Positions 45,266 through 58,155 of a stretch of 64,000 nucleotides of DNA are shown here, piece by piece. The stretch covers positions 64,001 through 128,000 of the forward strand of contig JAQFVV010000983.1 in assembly GCA_028023455.1 (NCBI GenBank), written 5' to 3'. Source of the DNA: Epiperipatus broadwayi. Lineage: Eukaryota; Onychophora; Udeonychophora; Euonychophora; Peripatidae. Both the position numbers and the translations under genes were made by a program. A model generated the notes under the pieces. It did not search any database. It was given only the letters and a program-made list of their open reading frames with translations, and was not told the DNA's origin. The stretch's first letter is position 1. Every line of letters begins with the position of its first letter.

Positions 45266-47506
45266 GTTTTGTTTTGTTTCTATATTGGATATTTATGAAT
45301 TATTTTGGAAAGAAGAACTGTGTAATTGATATATTAAATTATTTCATATTTTACTATTTTAGTGCTAGTGTCTGTAAATGTTTCTTTTTCATAAGCACAT
45401 CAAAATTGACTGATGGCTTTCGTATATTTGAAATAAAAGACACAAAAAGTTTTATTTCATATATAATTATCCTAGTGTTGTGTTTATAATGTTTGGTAAA
45501 TGTAATAAAATACCAGAAAGTTTATTTTAATGTTATTTATTCTCATGTAGACTATTCAATCACTTATACTGGAATTATCCAAAACATGTATATGTGTAAA
45601 TTAAAAATGCAAAATGTTTATTTATTACCTCTTATAATAAATGTTTTGTTTATTTAAAAACCTTGTTCAGAGTTATTCTTTGGCATGCATTCGTGTTCTA
45701 TGTTTCCACACATGCAGACACACTTACATATGCAATATAGTATGATTGCACTATTCCATAATTTAACGATGAACATGTTCAGATCTGATTATGTTGTTTT
45801 CTTGATCCATACACTATATGAAATGTTTGACTAATTAATGATTGTCTGGAAATTTTATTATTCAGTTATTATTTACACGATGAATTAAAATCAAAATGCA
45901 CCCTATTTCTTTCATTGTCTATCTATTACTATTTTATTAGAATGATACTTAATTTAAGTCATTACTTTTATGATGGTAGTTAGTTATTTTTTATAAAGTA
46001 TAGATTTAAAATTAAGCCATACAACAAATTAATTCCCTGAGTTATTCCCTTATAAATTTAAATTAGATATTAATTTAGTTATATATTTTAAATTACTGGA
46101 AAATAAAAGCTAAGTAGTACTATATTTTGTATTTAATTTTAACTGCATCTTTATTTTGTTAACTTAATTCTATCATGCAGTAAAGGTTGTTCAATGCATT
46201 TGGATGATGGGAGGAAATGAGGTTAAACTATAATTTTTACATTTATTTTAAAACTTAATAGATGTTTTATTTCTGTTAAATCATAATGTCCTGTATATTA
46301 TGTAAGGTATGTTTTTTTATAATAGACTGGTACAAGGGGATTTGGAAAGAGTAGAAGTCCATAATAACAGTTAAAATTATTAAGAGTTCTCAGAATTTAT
46401 ATTCCATATTACTAAAGTGTATTACAGGGTAAAAGTTTTATATATTTAGGATGTGGGCAATTGTACTGTTTTGTAGTCGGTGTGTGGAGTTGAGATATCT
46501 TTTAAAATTTTCAGTCTATACTATTGCTTTGCAAATATATTGTCTTCATTTGCATACCATTTTGGTCAAAGTATGTGTGTTTTGTTCTTATGAAAATTAG
46601 TGCGGGTTACATTTTCATATATTATTGGTAATTTATGTCTTATTCACTTATTAATCGATATGCTTCATGATGGCAAGTATCAATTTCAACAATTATGTGC
46701 ATAATTTCCATTGCTTTATATTTATTACAACCATCTGTAAGAGAATCTAGCTTATTTTGACACTTCTTAGGTTAGGTAACCAGGTGTCCATTTATTTACT
46801 GCCGTCAATTTTGCATTTAGCATTATATCTTAGAGTGTATTCATTATGTAATAACATTTAAGAAATGTACATCGATGCAATTGTTTTGCTTACCTCAACT
46901 ACAAATTAATTTTGGAGATATTTGTTCATTGTTAGTATTGAAGCAGTAAGATTTGATTTGCAAATCTTCGTTTCACGTTTTCTCACCTCTTTCCTACCCT
47001 TATACCTTAGTTTAAACCCCAGTATATTGTAGTGTGTCTGCATTGCACTTATATGTCGAAAATCCCACCCAATTTTAAACCTCCAGTACAACGCTTGTGT
47101 TATATATACATCTCTGTTTATAAATCACTTGTATAAATTATGTGTATGTACACGGAAAAATATATTTGTTTAAAAAGTCGGTTATATAGGTCATAATTGC
47201 GTACACACTGTGATATATTTATTTTCAAAACTTAAGTTAAAATAATATTTTGTTGTTTAAAATTATTTTTGTTTAAATATATTTATAAAAGATATTACAT
47301 TCGTAATATTTGTTTTAGTTTAAATTAAAATTATATTCATCCCATAAGTAGATTTAAACATTGAAAAATAAAAGAAGTAAATAAGTTGTTATTTTAGATT
47401 TTAAAATCATGCCGCTTATTTTCAGTTAAAAATAAATGAGGGTTGGTAAGAAAACAATAGTTTAAAATATGTTCTAGTAGCTTATCTAGAAATACAAAAG
47501 ATGTCC
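45266..47506. other. Unassigned AT-rich DNA
   Basis: No recognisable gene or repeat. The 71-codon + frame at 45,274 and the 61-codon - frame at 46,906 lack domains. Confidence 0.35.
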
Positions 47507-47514
47507 ACTTAGAG

Positions 47515-47827
47515 CAGGGATGCCCAACCCGTAGCTCGCGAGTCACATGTGGCTCGAATTGCACTCTTCAAAAAAATTGATAAAATATTTTATGTTCCTT
47601 GATGGCACATGTACACACTAAAAAATAAACATTTTTACAATACAAACAATAACGATATGCAGTGTCAGGTTTCACATTAAATAAAATATATTTTTCCTGT
47701 AATTGTAATTTATATGTATGTTACCAAATTTTTAATAAATAAAATGTATTTACATTTTTTTTTTCTTTTTAACATATTACACCATTTTTTTTTTTTTTGC
47801 TGTACACGTTTGGTTTGGTGCTATATA

Positions 47828-47883
<56 letters not shown>

Positions 47884-48413
47884 TGTGTTTAGTGCTCTTG
47901 AATATATTGTTGTTTTTATCGAGAAAGATCCTTGTAGACGTTTGGTTTGGTGCTGTATATATATTGTGTTTAGTGCTGGAAAAAGTTTTTATCGAGATAG
48001 ATCCATGTACACGTATATATTTTGCTGTATATATCGATGTTTAGTGCTGTAAACAGTTGTTTTTATCCATGTACACATATATATTTTGCTGTATATATAT
48101 ATTGATGTTTAGTGCTGTAAATAGTTGTTTTTATCGAGATAGATTCGTGTACACATATATATTTTGCTGTATATATTGATGTTTTCATCGAGAAAGATCC
48201 ATGTACACGTTATTTTGGCCACATTAGAAACGGCGGATTGATACCAATGTGAATAGGCCATCCCCCTCCCACCTATCTCCCTACATTGCAAGTTTAGTAC
48301 CCAAGTACCATGTTTATAAATGTAATATGAAAAATGTAATATATAATTGTGGCTCCCCAAATTTTTTTAAATTCTCAACTGGCTCGCGTAAAGTTAAAGG
48401 TTGGGCACCACTG
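47515..48413. mobile_element. Non-autonomous hAT transposon (MITE-like)
   Basis: 899 bp with hAT-style ends: left 'cagggatgcccaacc', right on the other strand 'cagtggtgcccaacc'. Inner terminal sequence also pairs ('gctcgcgag' and 'ctcgcg'). Flanks 'acttagag' (47,507-47,514) and 'acttaggg' (48,414-48,421) form an 8-bp target duplication with one mismatch, as hAT requires. There is no transposase. Confidence 0.88.
47800..48215. repeat. Internal tandem repeats and (AT)n in the hAT element
   Basis: Includes (AT)n at 47,822-47,880. Units of about 80-110 bp contain 'tttagtgctgtaaa(c/t)agttg', 'tttttatcgaga(t/a)agat' and 'gtacac(a/g)tatatattttgc', repeated four to five times. Confidence 0.8.
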
Positions 48414-48421
48414 ACTTAGGG

Positions 48422-51400
48422 AAATTTTAATTAGAAAAAGTTTTTTTAATGAAATCAAAGTTTTAATCCGAATGTCTACAGGGTAATTAACAATAGAAAA
48501 TTAATTAAAATTTTGTTGAATTCCTTTGGACGTTCAGATGGGCTTAATTAGAGCATTTATAAGATAGCAAATTATTGGTATATTTGAAATGCTCTGGGGC
48601 AGTTTTATTGTACAGCTCTGCGATATATAGAGGGGTTTTCTTTTGTTTGAGCTTTCTGATTATTATTCTAATTAGTGTTCTTAGTCTTATGATCGTAGGC
48701 AAGTAGCCTGCAAGTTTTAATATTTGAAGCCGAGTTTTCGTCTTCAAATAGACTTTAAGTTTTCAAATATATTGCATTTAAAGGTTTTCTGAAAATTTGA
48801 ATTTGCTGAAAGTCTAAGAATCTCGGAGAATTGCACATCCAGCTTTTAACAGAAACCTTAAAATGATCGAGTAAAGCTGGCAAGAAGGCTATTTTCCTTT
48901 TGGAAATGGCCATCTGCTGCACATCAATGACATTTGATGCCTTCACTTAAGAAGCCCTAAAAACTGCCACTGCTGATAAAATTTTAACTGTGAACCCAAA
49001 TTTGCTGCCCAAATTCTTATGAGTGCTGCTACCATCAAGCTGGAAAATCTCCACCTGAAATTTGCCTTCAAATGCCTACTTCTAATGAGGTAACCCAAAA
49101 TAAACCCAAGAGTTTTTGTGATCATATATTCCTCTTACTAAGCTATAGCTAATTCCATTTGTCTTTATCTTATAATTATATTCTTATTTCTTTAAATTCT
49201 GAAAATTAATCAGTGTATTTATATAGTTGGGTTAATATTTTGTATTTATTAATCTGATTTTCTTTTATTATGATGGAGTGCCTGCCTAGCCATTGACCGA
49301 GCGCATACTCCCTTTTTATTTGCCGCCATTAACGCGTTTTAAATTATAAATGTTATTCTATTTCATTACCTGGTTAAATCACTCATTCAAGGGCTATCTT
49401 ACTATTATTCAACAATTTAATGATTTTGCAGTTAAAATCCACGTTTATTGGTTTTAACATATGAGAATATGTGTGAGGTCACTGAGTAAATATTTAACAA
49501 ATGCATGATTGCTTAATTAACTTATACTTTCTTTTAAAACCCCGCAATCATGCATTTTCCCACTCTAAATAGGTTTTATTGTTTTTGCGTAATTTCCAAA
49601 GTGTATAATTTTGAGGTCGAGAATGTGCAGATTTTCTTAAAATAAATATTTGGGGAATTGATTAGGTGCTTTCTCAAACTCAGTGAATCATTTTAAAATA
49701 TATTTATATACTTTATTCGAGTGTTGCTAGTAGGGGTATAAGGTGTTGAGACCGCTTTGCTCCTCCAAAGGGCTTTAAATGACTAAGACCATTCCCCCTT
49801 CACTTCCTGCGGTTCCTAGTTAGAGTGTGTATTCGAATTATCACACCTGGGAATTCTACACAGTTGTCACATGATCGCTAAATACTTGGATGAGTCCAGA
49901 CTTGGGCAGCCACCTGACACCAATTCTTACAGGTCTATGGCAAGATGCTTTTTTGTGTTTCATTTTATTTATTTATTATTTACTTTGCAAAGTTCCAGTG
50001 GTTTCAATGTACCACATTCTCCATCCTTTACAGAAATTCCTCACTAGCACCACTGACCTCCCAATATGAATTTAATTATTTCTATGAATATGCATGCCAT
50101 AATCACGTCCCCACCTTATAGCTTAATGAGCATCAGTCCGTTCTATTTCTCAAATTCAAGAAGTATTACATTGAAACTTTACTGTCTCCAAACCTTTTAT
50201 TCAACTATCTCTGATACTTATTTAAACACCTCGCATATCTTCACAAACTTACTTAGGCACATTATCGTAATGTTATTGTATTATTTTGAGGTATAGAGAA
50301 TCCATTAACAACCCATAATGTAAATTGTGACTGATATTTTTCTAACACAATCTTACATAATAAACGTCACGGTCTTGTATATGCAGACAGCGCACGTATG
50401 TCATTGATAGTTTAATAAATCTTTTAAATTTACTAAATTTTGATTGTTTATTTATTTTCTGGTCTATATCACTGTCTCAGTCTATATCTTTTATAGATCT
50501 CTTTGTGAAATCCATAGACGTTTAGCTAGAAAACCCAAGCTTATATTGTAGTATAAAGTATTTTTGTTTCTCCCTGATCACCGGCACCGGTTAAAAGATT
50601 ATATTATTAGTAGCATCAGATGTGTTACCATGTAGGTGGCACTGTGGAGCTTAGAATTTGTATTCGAACTTAGGTTTTCTGGGAAGCAGCCCTTCCTAGT
50701 GTTGAGTTTGGTGTCTGGGTTTAAATTCTGCAGTGTGTGAGATAGACGAATCTGACTGTTACAGTATTGAGCTCTTATATTAATTCACCCCTTATATTTT
50801 ATTTATAAATTTAAACGTATATAATTATTTTTGTAATATCTAACTTTATTTACAATATCATAAGATTTATGTTTATGCGTTGATTTTTAATCATCGCTAG
50901 TTTTGTAATTTAGTAATTATCATTTTACTGGCCCTTTCAAAGCATATGTCTACTATGCTGTGTACATAATTATTCGTGGGTTAATCTTTTAAATAAAATG
51001 TGAAAACTTATTGAATATAATTTAAATTTCATTATTGTCATTTTACATATTTAAGCGAGAAATATTTTATTTTATTTTAAGGTAGATAAATGGTTATATC
51101 AGCAGTCATTTGTACTATTAAGTTTACTGTTTATTGTATAAATTTACTTTATTGTATTAAAGTATTGTAAATAAATATTTTTATTCATTGAATATGTTAA
51201 TGATTTCGTTGTCTTTATCACATTCATTTATTCAGAAAATTCAATTTAATAAAGTTATTAAAACTTATTCTATATGAGAGTGCATTTTATATCTCACATT
51301 AAACACTATTTATTCAATTTATTTATTAATCTTTATACTGTGTTATATAAAATAAGTTATTATGTGATCTACTTTTAAATACAAATGTGTCCAGTGATGT

Positions 51401-52058
51401 AGTGGGTAGCATAAAAGTATGTTTTTTACCTGCTGCATTATTTATTTTTACTCTGCTTGGTTCTAGCAGATACATTCAGATATTACAATAAGATTTACAC
51501 AAGCTATATGAATATGTTTATATTAAAAGAACACAAAATTGTTTGGAGAATATTTTCTATTACTATCCAAAAGTTGTTTGAAGTTTTCTGAATACTTTCT
51601 ATTTTGTTTTCTGTTCTATTTTGAAAATGAATCTCTAAGGAGAATATAATGACATCTTATTAATAAGAATCTAAGTTGTTATTTCATTTAATGAAGCTTA
51701 AGTGTTTACCAAAGTAGTTATTTTTTGTATCAAATATAAATAATACCCTGAGATATAAAAAGAACAAAATAATTAGAAGATAGGAATCTCATTGAATAAG
51801 AACTTATGATTTAAATATGAGAAGCAGGCATTTTACTATTTTTGTTTGTATTATAGTACATTTTGTCTGTGAGAGGATTCATACTCGAAGCTACATAAAA
51901 ATAAGGAATTATTATGGTGTCAGCTTATGTGTTCTGATTTTAGATTGATATGCTTTTGTCATGTTGGAGTCACACCATGTGCAGCTGTATGACAGCAATT
52001 TTTTGATATTTGCTTGTGTATATGCTAGAAACTGCCCTCTCATAATAAGGTTACACAA
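48422..52058. other. Unassigned DNA
   Basis: No open frame with a domain. The slightly less AT-rich patches at 48,940-49,120, 49,720-49,930 and 50,620-50,760 are not repeated within the window and I could not assign them. Confidence 0.35.
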
Positions 52059-52084
52059 ATATATATATATATATATATATATAT
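52059..52084. repeat. (AT)n tract at the left edge of element C
   Basis: About 13 AT units ending exactly at the TGTGCC terminus of element C. Confidence 0.95.
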
Positions 52085-52887
52085 TGTGCCGGTCAATTTG
52101 TATGTTCATGTAACAAGATCTAGCATCTAGGCAAAAGAACCCCGAATCCAATCATGCGCAAGATACACAGGTCAGGAACACTCATGGATTCTGCCCTAGT
52201 TGCCTATTTCCCAGATCTATAACATTATGAGCAACAATCCTGATGACATCGATTAATCCACTTCTCATCTGCTGGCATCGATCATCGGAGACATAATAAG
52301 ACTCAGGACTAACTTGATATCTATCTTAACTAAAAAAAGCATTGATTCGCGTTTGATTTAGATATATTTAATATCTATTAACAACAATTATGTCGGGTAA
52401 TTTAGCCGATGTGAGCCTCATGATTATTATATATATTTATTTGGTTTATTTTTTACAACAACATTATAATTGCGGCTATGCCAATAATATATGTATGTGT
52501 TTAAATAAATTAGCGCTATTAAAATATACAATTTGAACGCTATCACACCCCCAGAAACGAAAAGAGAGCATTTGATTACTTTGAACAATAATTTTACCAT
52601 AGATAATATTTGCTTACATTTAATATGAGGGTTAATTTGGAAAGTTAGATAATTAATGCGTGGGATGAGTAATGAACAATTTATACAAACAATACTAAAT
52701 TTATCGTATTATTATTTATATTTAACTAACGGCAATATGCTTGTCTAAATAAAGCCATTCATTATGACATATGAATACTTCTGGGCGAATGATAAGATAA
52801 GAAAAAGTGGTGCATGCATGGTGTTTTACTGAGTCAGTTTTTTTATGGATCCTGGAGCTGCTTCGCGAATTCTAAGAAGTGACTGAT

Positions 52888-53130
52888 TTACTCTGCAAAC
52901 TTTGGCAAGGTCGGTTTCACGAATAAAGGGCGGCCGGCTATGCCTATCGGGCTGGTTTTTCCCAGAGCGATGCTCATATAGAGCATGGTCGTAAGACCGT
53001 GGATGTCCCCCAGGTGTTTTTGACAGCCTGGTTTAAGGACAGAGATGACGATGGGGTCCGACTTTGCGGTTGCCTCCATGTAACAATGAAGCACGAAGAT
53101 ATATCTTAAAATAGAGTGGCCTTTATGCAC
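52888..53130 (-). CDS. Hypothetical ORF in a G+C-rich patch of LTR C
   Basis: 80 codons ('MHKGHSILRYIFVLHCYMEA' onward, ending 'GRPLFVKPTLPKFAE'). It lies in about 250 bp whose G+C content is clearly above the surrounding LTR. The same patch occurs in the right LTR (62,318-62,562), where the frame is shifted by a small indel ('agaggatgac' region) and several CpG-type changes appear. The orientation agrees with pol. No family recognised. It may be a captured exon, a remnant of another element, or noncoding regulatory DNA that is open by chance. Confidence 0.3.
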   Translation of the reverse strand: MHKGHSILRYIFVLHCYMEATAKSDPIVISVLKPGCQKHLGDIHGLTTMLYMSIALGKTSPIGIAGRPLFVKPTLPKFAE

Positions 53131-54169
53131 TCAATGCTTATTACTAAAACATAAATATATTTCTAACATTAAAGATTTTTGGGACATGTTTATTGCCCAC
53201 GAATGATGAACTATTCAGCGTAATGATATGTCTTCAATTTAAGCAAACAGGGAAAATAATAATTACACATATAAATATAGAATAAAAGCTAAGGTTCCCC
53301 TCCCCCCTTACATTATATTACTTAATATTATTCATTACTTTTTTCTTTTTTTTTTACATTAAGTCTTAGTTTTGGTTGACTTATGCTCTTGTGAAAAATA
53401 CATTAATTGATTATAAAATAAAAGGGTGGACGTATGAGCAAAAATGAAATCCACATATGTACTTGTAATTGAAAATAAAGGGTAGTGCATTATTTAGGAT
53501 GGAGAATTGGAAAAAAAGATATCAAATATGTTTTTCAACAGTAAACCTGAAAAATGTAATTAACTTATTTTCTAAAATTGTGAGCATCTGGGCATGCCGA
53601 ATAAGACTTGTTTTTATCAATTAGAAATTATTTACCCAGTAAATGATGGGTGAGAAAAACAAGATAATTTATATGCTGGCGATTTTAGAATATTATTGGC
53701 ATTAACATTGAATAGAAATACATAAAAACATTAATAAAAATTTGTTGGCCGCTTTTAAATAAAAGAAAAGACATTTATATAAGAGGCTTAGCATAAATTA
53801 GTTATATAGAGTTATATATATTTATATTCGAAGACATTTAAAAGATATAGAGTTTAAAATACACATTACAGTACAGAGAAGGCAGGATTTTAAGAATTGT
53901 TAGCGGTCAGAGTTCTTTACCTTGATTATCGTGAAATGCATTTCATTAGAAATCAGTCCGTCGGTATTATCACTAGATCTAGTGTAGTGGGATGGCTTTG
54001 GATAGCACTTCATTTCATTGGAAAATATATATATATATATAGTTCAGTAGCATGGAGTACGGAAGCTTCGTTCCTGGGATTGGCATATTAGAACGGAGGG
54101 ATAAGGCGAATTTTATTACTCAGAACACATTGCGTAAAAATTGCATCAGGTGTGGATTATCTTTAGCAG

Positions 54170-54225
54170 CATGGCTAATTAATTATCTCCTCTTCTTGTG
54201 GATTCAAATCCAGCAGTATTTATAC
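54170..54225 (+). other. tRNA-like (A/B-box) patch in LTR C
   Basis: 'catggctaattaattatc' and 'gtggattcaaatccagcag' are spaced like pol III A and B boxes, and both are conserved in the right LTR (about 63,595-63,650). Similar in idea to the patch in LTR A. Weak evidence. Confidence 0.25.
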
Positions 54226-54601
54226 TTTTGATTTTGAAACTGTAACTATGCAACTACTGCTGGACCTTAGGCAGTTTGAGCACTTAGCTTTCATTTGGAA
54301 ACGTTTGGTCAGATACTTTTATCTGGTAAGATGTTTGAAACAATGCAAATTTGTTATCAGTTTCTCGAACGATTGTTTTAAAATACATCTTGTGATTTTA
54401 AAACAAGCTAGCATGGACAATTTCCACTAATGGGTTTATTCTATTATTACTAATTTGTAATCTTCTATTTTAATCAAAAGGGTCTTCCGGGTTATTGTTT
54501 TTCGAGAGACTTACTAACAAGATTGCATCACTTCTGGCGACAAACTTATATGAAAAATCAGTAAGTTTCATATATATCTTATGTATATAATATTAATTCA
54601 A

Positions 54602-55280
54602 TCGCAATCTCCTACGTTAAAATATACATATATATTTATTATTTATACCCATATACACATGAGAATATTATTATTACATTAAATATTAAAGTGAAATACA
54701 TATGTTTACATTATTTTATACTCTTGAATAAAGAAATATATTATTGGTTATGTGTATATGTGCGTAAGGACAAGTTTAAATGTGGTTATGTGGTAGGAGA
54801 TTGGATGTGGGCTGTGAAGCAGGATCTAAGCATCAGATCATCTGCTTCATTTTTCTGAACTTACCAGAAAAAATGAAAAATTGTTAAAAAAGAAAAAAAA
54901 ATTTTACTTGATATACAGGTAACTAAAGAACAACTTTGGGTCGGTGCTGTATCTAGAGAAGTTTGTGATTTTCACTTGCGGTATACTAACTCTCTGTCAT
55001 ATATAAAAAATTTATGATTTTTGTTCATAATATAATGCCCTCTCTGCTATTCTGGAAATTTTATGACTTTATTTATGCTGAAATCTTTGAACTCTGTCAT
55101 GTTACTAGAAGTTTTATGAATTTTATTTAAGCTAAGATGCCCTATCTACTATCTTAAAATATTATGAATTTTATTAACATTTTATGACTTTTGACAACCT
55201 ACCCTCTCTGTTATATTTAAAATTTTCACTGCTTTAAAAATTGCTTAATTGATTGGATATAATATAATAATAAAAAACTA

Positions 55281-55321
<41 letters not shown>

Positions 55322-55325
55322 CAAA

Positions 55326-55358
<33 letters not shown>

Positions 55359-55440
55359 AAACTGCTTTGTTAATAGAGTAACATAATAATAAAAAACTAT
55401 TAAAACATATAAAAATTATTATCCTAAAATCATGTACCAT
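54602..55440 (-). other. Element C 3' noncoding region with tandem repeats and (AT)n
   Basis: At 54,980-55,235 four to five units of about 60-70 bp share 'ccctctctgctat', 'attttatgaatttatt' and related blocks. Two (AT)n tracts (55,283-55,319 and 55,333-55,357) are bracketed by a direct repeat 'ataataataaaaaacta'. Confidence 0.65.
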
Positions 55441-55482
55441 ATCATATCCGGGTCATCAGGTCCTATATGTTCAGCCTCTCCT

Positions 55483-56376
55483 TTAGTTTCTCCCTCTATC
55501 TGGTGGTATGTATGGCTTCAATTGTCGTGCGTTATAAGTCCTCTTGATCGCATTTCCTCCTTTCAGTAAGAACGCATTATCTCCACGTTCCCTTTCAATG
55601 CGGTAAGGTCCCTGATATAACGGAAAAAACTTTGTATTCCTTTTTTGTGGGGTTGCTGGGTTTGGAGTTCCGTAACCAAACCTCATCCCCTTCTCGAAAT
55701 TTGTGATGTGGCAGAAATCCTCTTCGGCCCGCATTTGGACCAAATGTGCCAAACGTTGCCTTGCACTCTCCTGATCCTGCAATGAGTTGATGTTGGTATC
55801 ATTCTCTGGTAATGGCACCTTAAAGAGTTTTGGGCATGATTCCCCATAATGTAGTCATCTTGATGTGAATCCGGTTGACTCATTTATGGTATGATTGATG
55901 TAGCCAACCTTTTCTTCGGTTTTGTCTACCCAATATTGGTGCTTTGTCCTAAGGTGTGTGCGGAACAGTCTATTGATTTCCCACATGACATGCTCACACA
56001 GGTTGGATTGCAGCTTCCTTATGGATGCGAGTCGTTGCATCAGTTTTTGCTTGAAGATCCAAGTCTTCCACGTGTTTGAAGTGAATGCAGACCCATGGTC
56101 TGATAATATGGTGCGGGGTTTCCCTACATTTCGAAATTGTATGTCTTGGAGAACAAGAATGACATTTTTGGAATCAGCAGTTTTTACGGGGTATTATTGT
56201 ATGTATTTAGAAAAAACGTCATAGGTTACCAATAGGTATTGAAAACCTCAGAATTTTGGCAGGGGACCATAATGGTCAATGTCCAGTAACTCATTGGGAG
56301 CCATAGCTATCACTGGTTTTCTAGCCCCAGCATAGGATTGGTTTGGGAATTTACATTGGGCACAAATAGCACATCT
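55483..56376 (-). pseudogene. Gypsy integrase, core and C-terminal domain, broken
   Basis: Integrates the cDNA copy. Conceptual pieces from high to low coordinate: 'CAICAQCKFPNQSYAGARKP' (end of the zinc finger), 'LLDIDHYGPLPKF' with the first catalytic Asp (about 56,280) followed by a stop, 'TILSDHGSAFTS' with the second Asp (about 56,100), and 'CEHVMWEINRLFRTH' with the Glu (about 55,985). The C-terminal frame 55,818-55,483 contains 'GMRFGYGTPNPATPQKRNTK', then 'GPYRIERERGDNAFLL' and 'TYNARQLKPYIP', the GP(F/Y) module. The D-D-E residues are still readable but the frame is broken at least three times. The tail matches the integrase remnant of element A. Confidence 0.88.
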
Positions 56377-57834
56377 TCAAAATGTGACTAGTATCTGGGC
56401 ATACATGCCTGGCCAGTAAAATTGGCACTGTAATGCCTCTTCAATTTTCCTTGGTCCATAGTGTCCTAAGGCTTCATGGATGTGCGTTATTAGCTGGTCT
56501 CTTAACTGATTTGGGGTCACTATCTTCCATGAGTTATCCTTACTCTTCGTGTTGAATTGCAAAACTCCCTCCCTGATTCTGTATTGTGATAGCTGTTTAT
56601 TGGGATGGTTGGTCCCATCATTGGATTGGTTTTTATTTAGTAGGCAGATGATCGCCTCATATTGTGGGCTTAAATCTTGCCAGTATTGTAGGTTCTTTAA
56701 TTTTGAATCCATAGTGGTATCTTTGGTCATGGTCATAATCTTTATAGTCTGATCGATTACTGCTGGATTTCTTGGTTCCATAGATATGGGATGACGACTT
56801 AATATATCTGCCACAACATTTTCTGGACCCGGGCAATATATCACCTTATATTGGAATTTTTGTAGAAATAGGCTCCATCTTATTAGTCGGTCATTTGTCA
56901 GGAATCTCCTGTTCAAAAATTCCAAGCATTTATGGTCTGTAATGATGATAACTTCGGACCCTAAGAGGAACTGTTTGAACTTTTGACATGCCCAGATGAT
57001 TGCAAGGGCTTCCTGCTCTGTAGTGGTATAGTTGATCTCTGCATCCTTTAAAGTTCGGCTGCCATGGTATAACACTCTATGTTGTCCTTCCGGACTCATC
57101 TGAAACAGGACTGCTCCTAGACCTTTCTTGCTACTGTCCATTTGGATGTAAAATGGGTGGTCGAAGTCAGCGTGGTGGAGCATGACAGCTTGAAGGAACT
57201 TAAAACTGTTTTCCATGTCCTGGTCATGCGCATCTGTCCATTCCCACCTTTTATCTTTGTGGAGGAGGTCCACTAAATTCCTAGTTTTGGCAGAAAACCC
57301 GGGATAAAACCGATCATAAAAATTACACATGCCAAGAAAGGACTTGACCTGTTTTCTGGTTGTTGGTTTTGGGAATTTCTTGATTGCCTCAATTTTCTCT
57401 GGATGCACCTTAATTCCATGCTTATTTATGATGTGGCCTATGAAGGTGATTTCTTTAATCGCCAATTGACTTTTCTCAAGGTTGATTGTGATATTTTCTT
57501 TGGCGCACTCTTGGAAAAACTGAGTCAAGTACGTCATGTGTTTGGTGAGATCTGCGGACGCGATAACAATATCATCCACATAACAAACCATGTGCTTCTG
57601 CATATCTTCAGAGAGGATTCTTTTTAAGAACCGCATTAGCCCTGCTCCACTATTGATGAGTCCAAAAGGGACTCTTTTAAAGACATGGGTTTGCCCTTGG
57701 TGCCTGAATGCCGTGTATTTTCTGTCCCGTGGATCCAAAACCATCTGCCAATAACTGGCCGTGAGGTCCAAAGTGGAGATTAAAGGTTTTCCTTGCAAGT
57801 TGGACAAAAATGTCTTGGATGGGAGGTGGGACAT
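56377..57834 (-). pseudogene. Gypsy reverse transcriptase, RNase H and integrase zinc finger
   Basis: 485-codon open frame. RT: D23 in 'STLDLTASYWQM' and Y85-V86-D87-D88 in 'VCYVDDIVIA', then 'GHIINKHGIKVHPEKIEAI' and 'VKSFLGMCNFYDRFYPGF' (connection). RNase H of the Gypsy type: D233 ('IQMDSSKKGLGAVL'), E273/E275 ('TTEQEALAI'), D300 ('ITDHKCLEFL') and D343 ('VVADILSRH'). From about residue 445 the H2C2-type zinc-finger start 'HIHEALGHYGPRKIEEAL' and 'QFYWPGMYAQI'. All catalytic positions of RT and RNase H are intact. However the first part of RT (fingers, 57,835-58,070) is in other frames with stops ('MMEWDLIERSPSPYNNPLVV'), so the first Met is arbitrary and the protein cannot be made whole. 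Confidence 0.93.
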
Positions 57835-58155
57835 CTCTTTCAGGGATCGTCATACTATTAAGCCACCGGGCATCAAGGCACAGCCGCAGGGTTCCATTTT
57901 TTTAACTACGACCAGTGGGTTGTTGTACGGTGAAGGGCTCCTTTCGATTAAGTCCCATTCCATCATCTGACAAATTTGTTGCTCGACCCACCTCTCGATA
58001 TTGGAATGGGATAGGGTAGGTCTTGTATTGGGTGTATGACTCCTATTTTACTTGTATGTGGTAGGTATATCTCCGTATTTTCCCTGGGGTGTTGGAAAAG
58101 ACTTTGGCATGGTTCTCCACTATTGTCCTCAGTGTTCATTGATCTTTTGGTTTGG
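57835..58155 (-). pseudogene. RT N-terminal region of element C, frameshifted
   Basis: Minus-strand pieces 'QMMEWDLIERSPSPYNNPLV' and 'GTLRLCLDARWLNSMTIPER' in two different frames match the fingers of Gypsy RT (usual 'GTLRLCLDARWLN' box). At least one frameshift and several stops lie between protease and the RT palm. Confidence 0.8.

Larger units (their letters stand above)
52085..54600 (-). repeat. Element C LTR, left copy
   Basis: High similarity to 61,417-64,000 in the same orientation. Low-coordinate end is TGTGCCGGTC on the + strand, directly after (AT)n. The high-coordinate boundary is set where the right copy meets the window end ('aatattaatt'); it could extend further. It lacks about 77 bp present in the right copy at 61,650-61,730. 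Confidence 0.75.

Noticed and set aside
55891-57970. Several + strand frames
   Set aside because: Antisense shadows of the element C pol genes.
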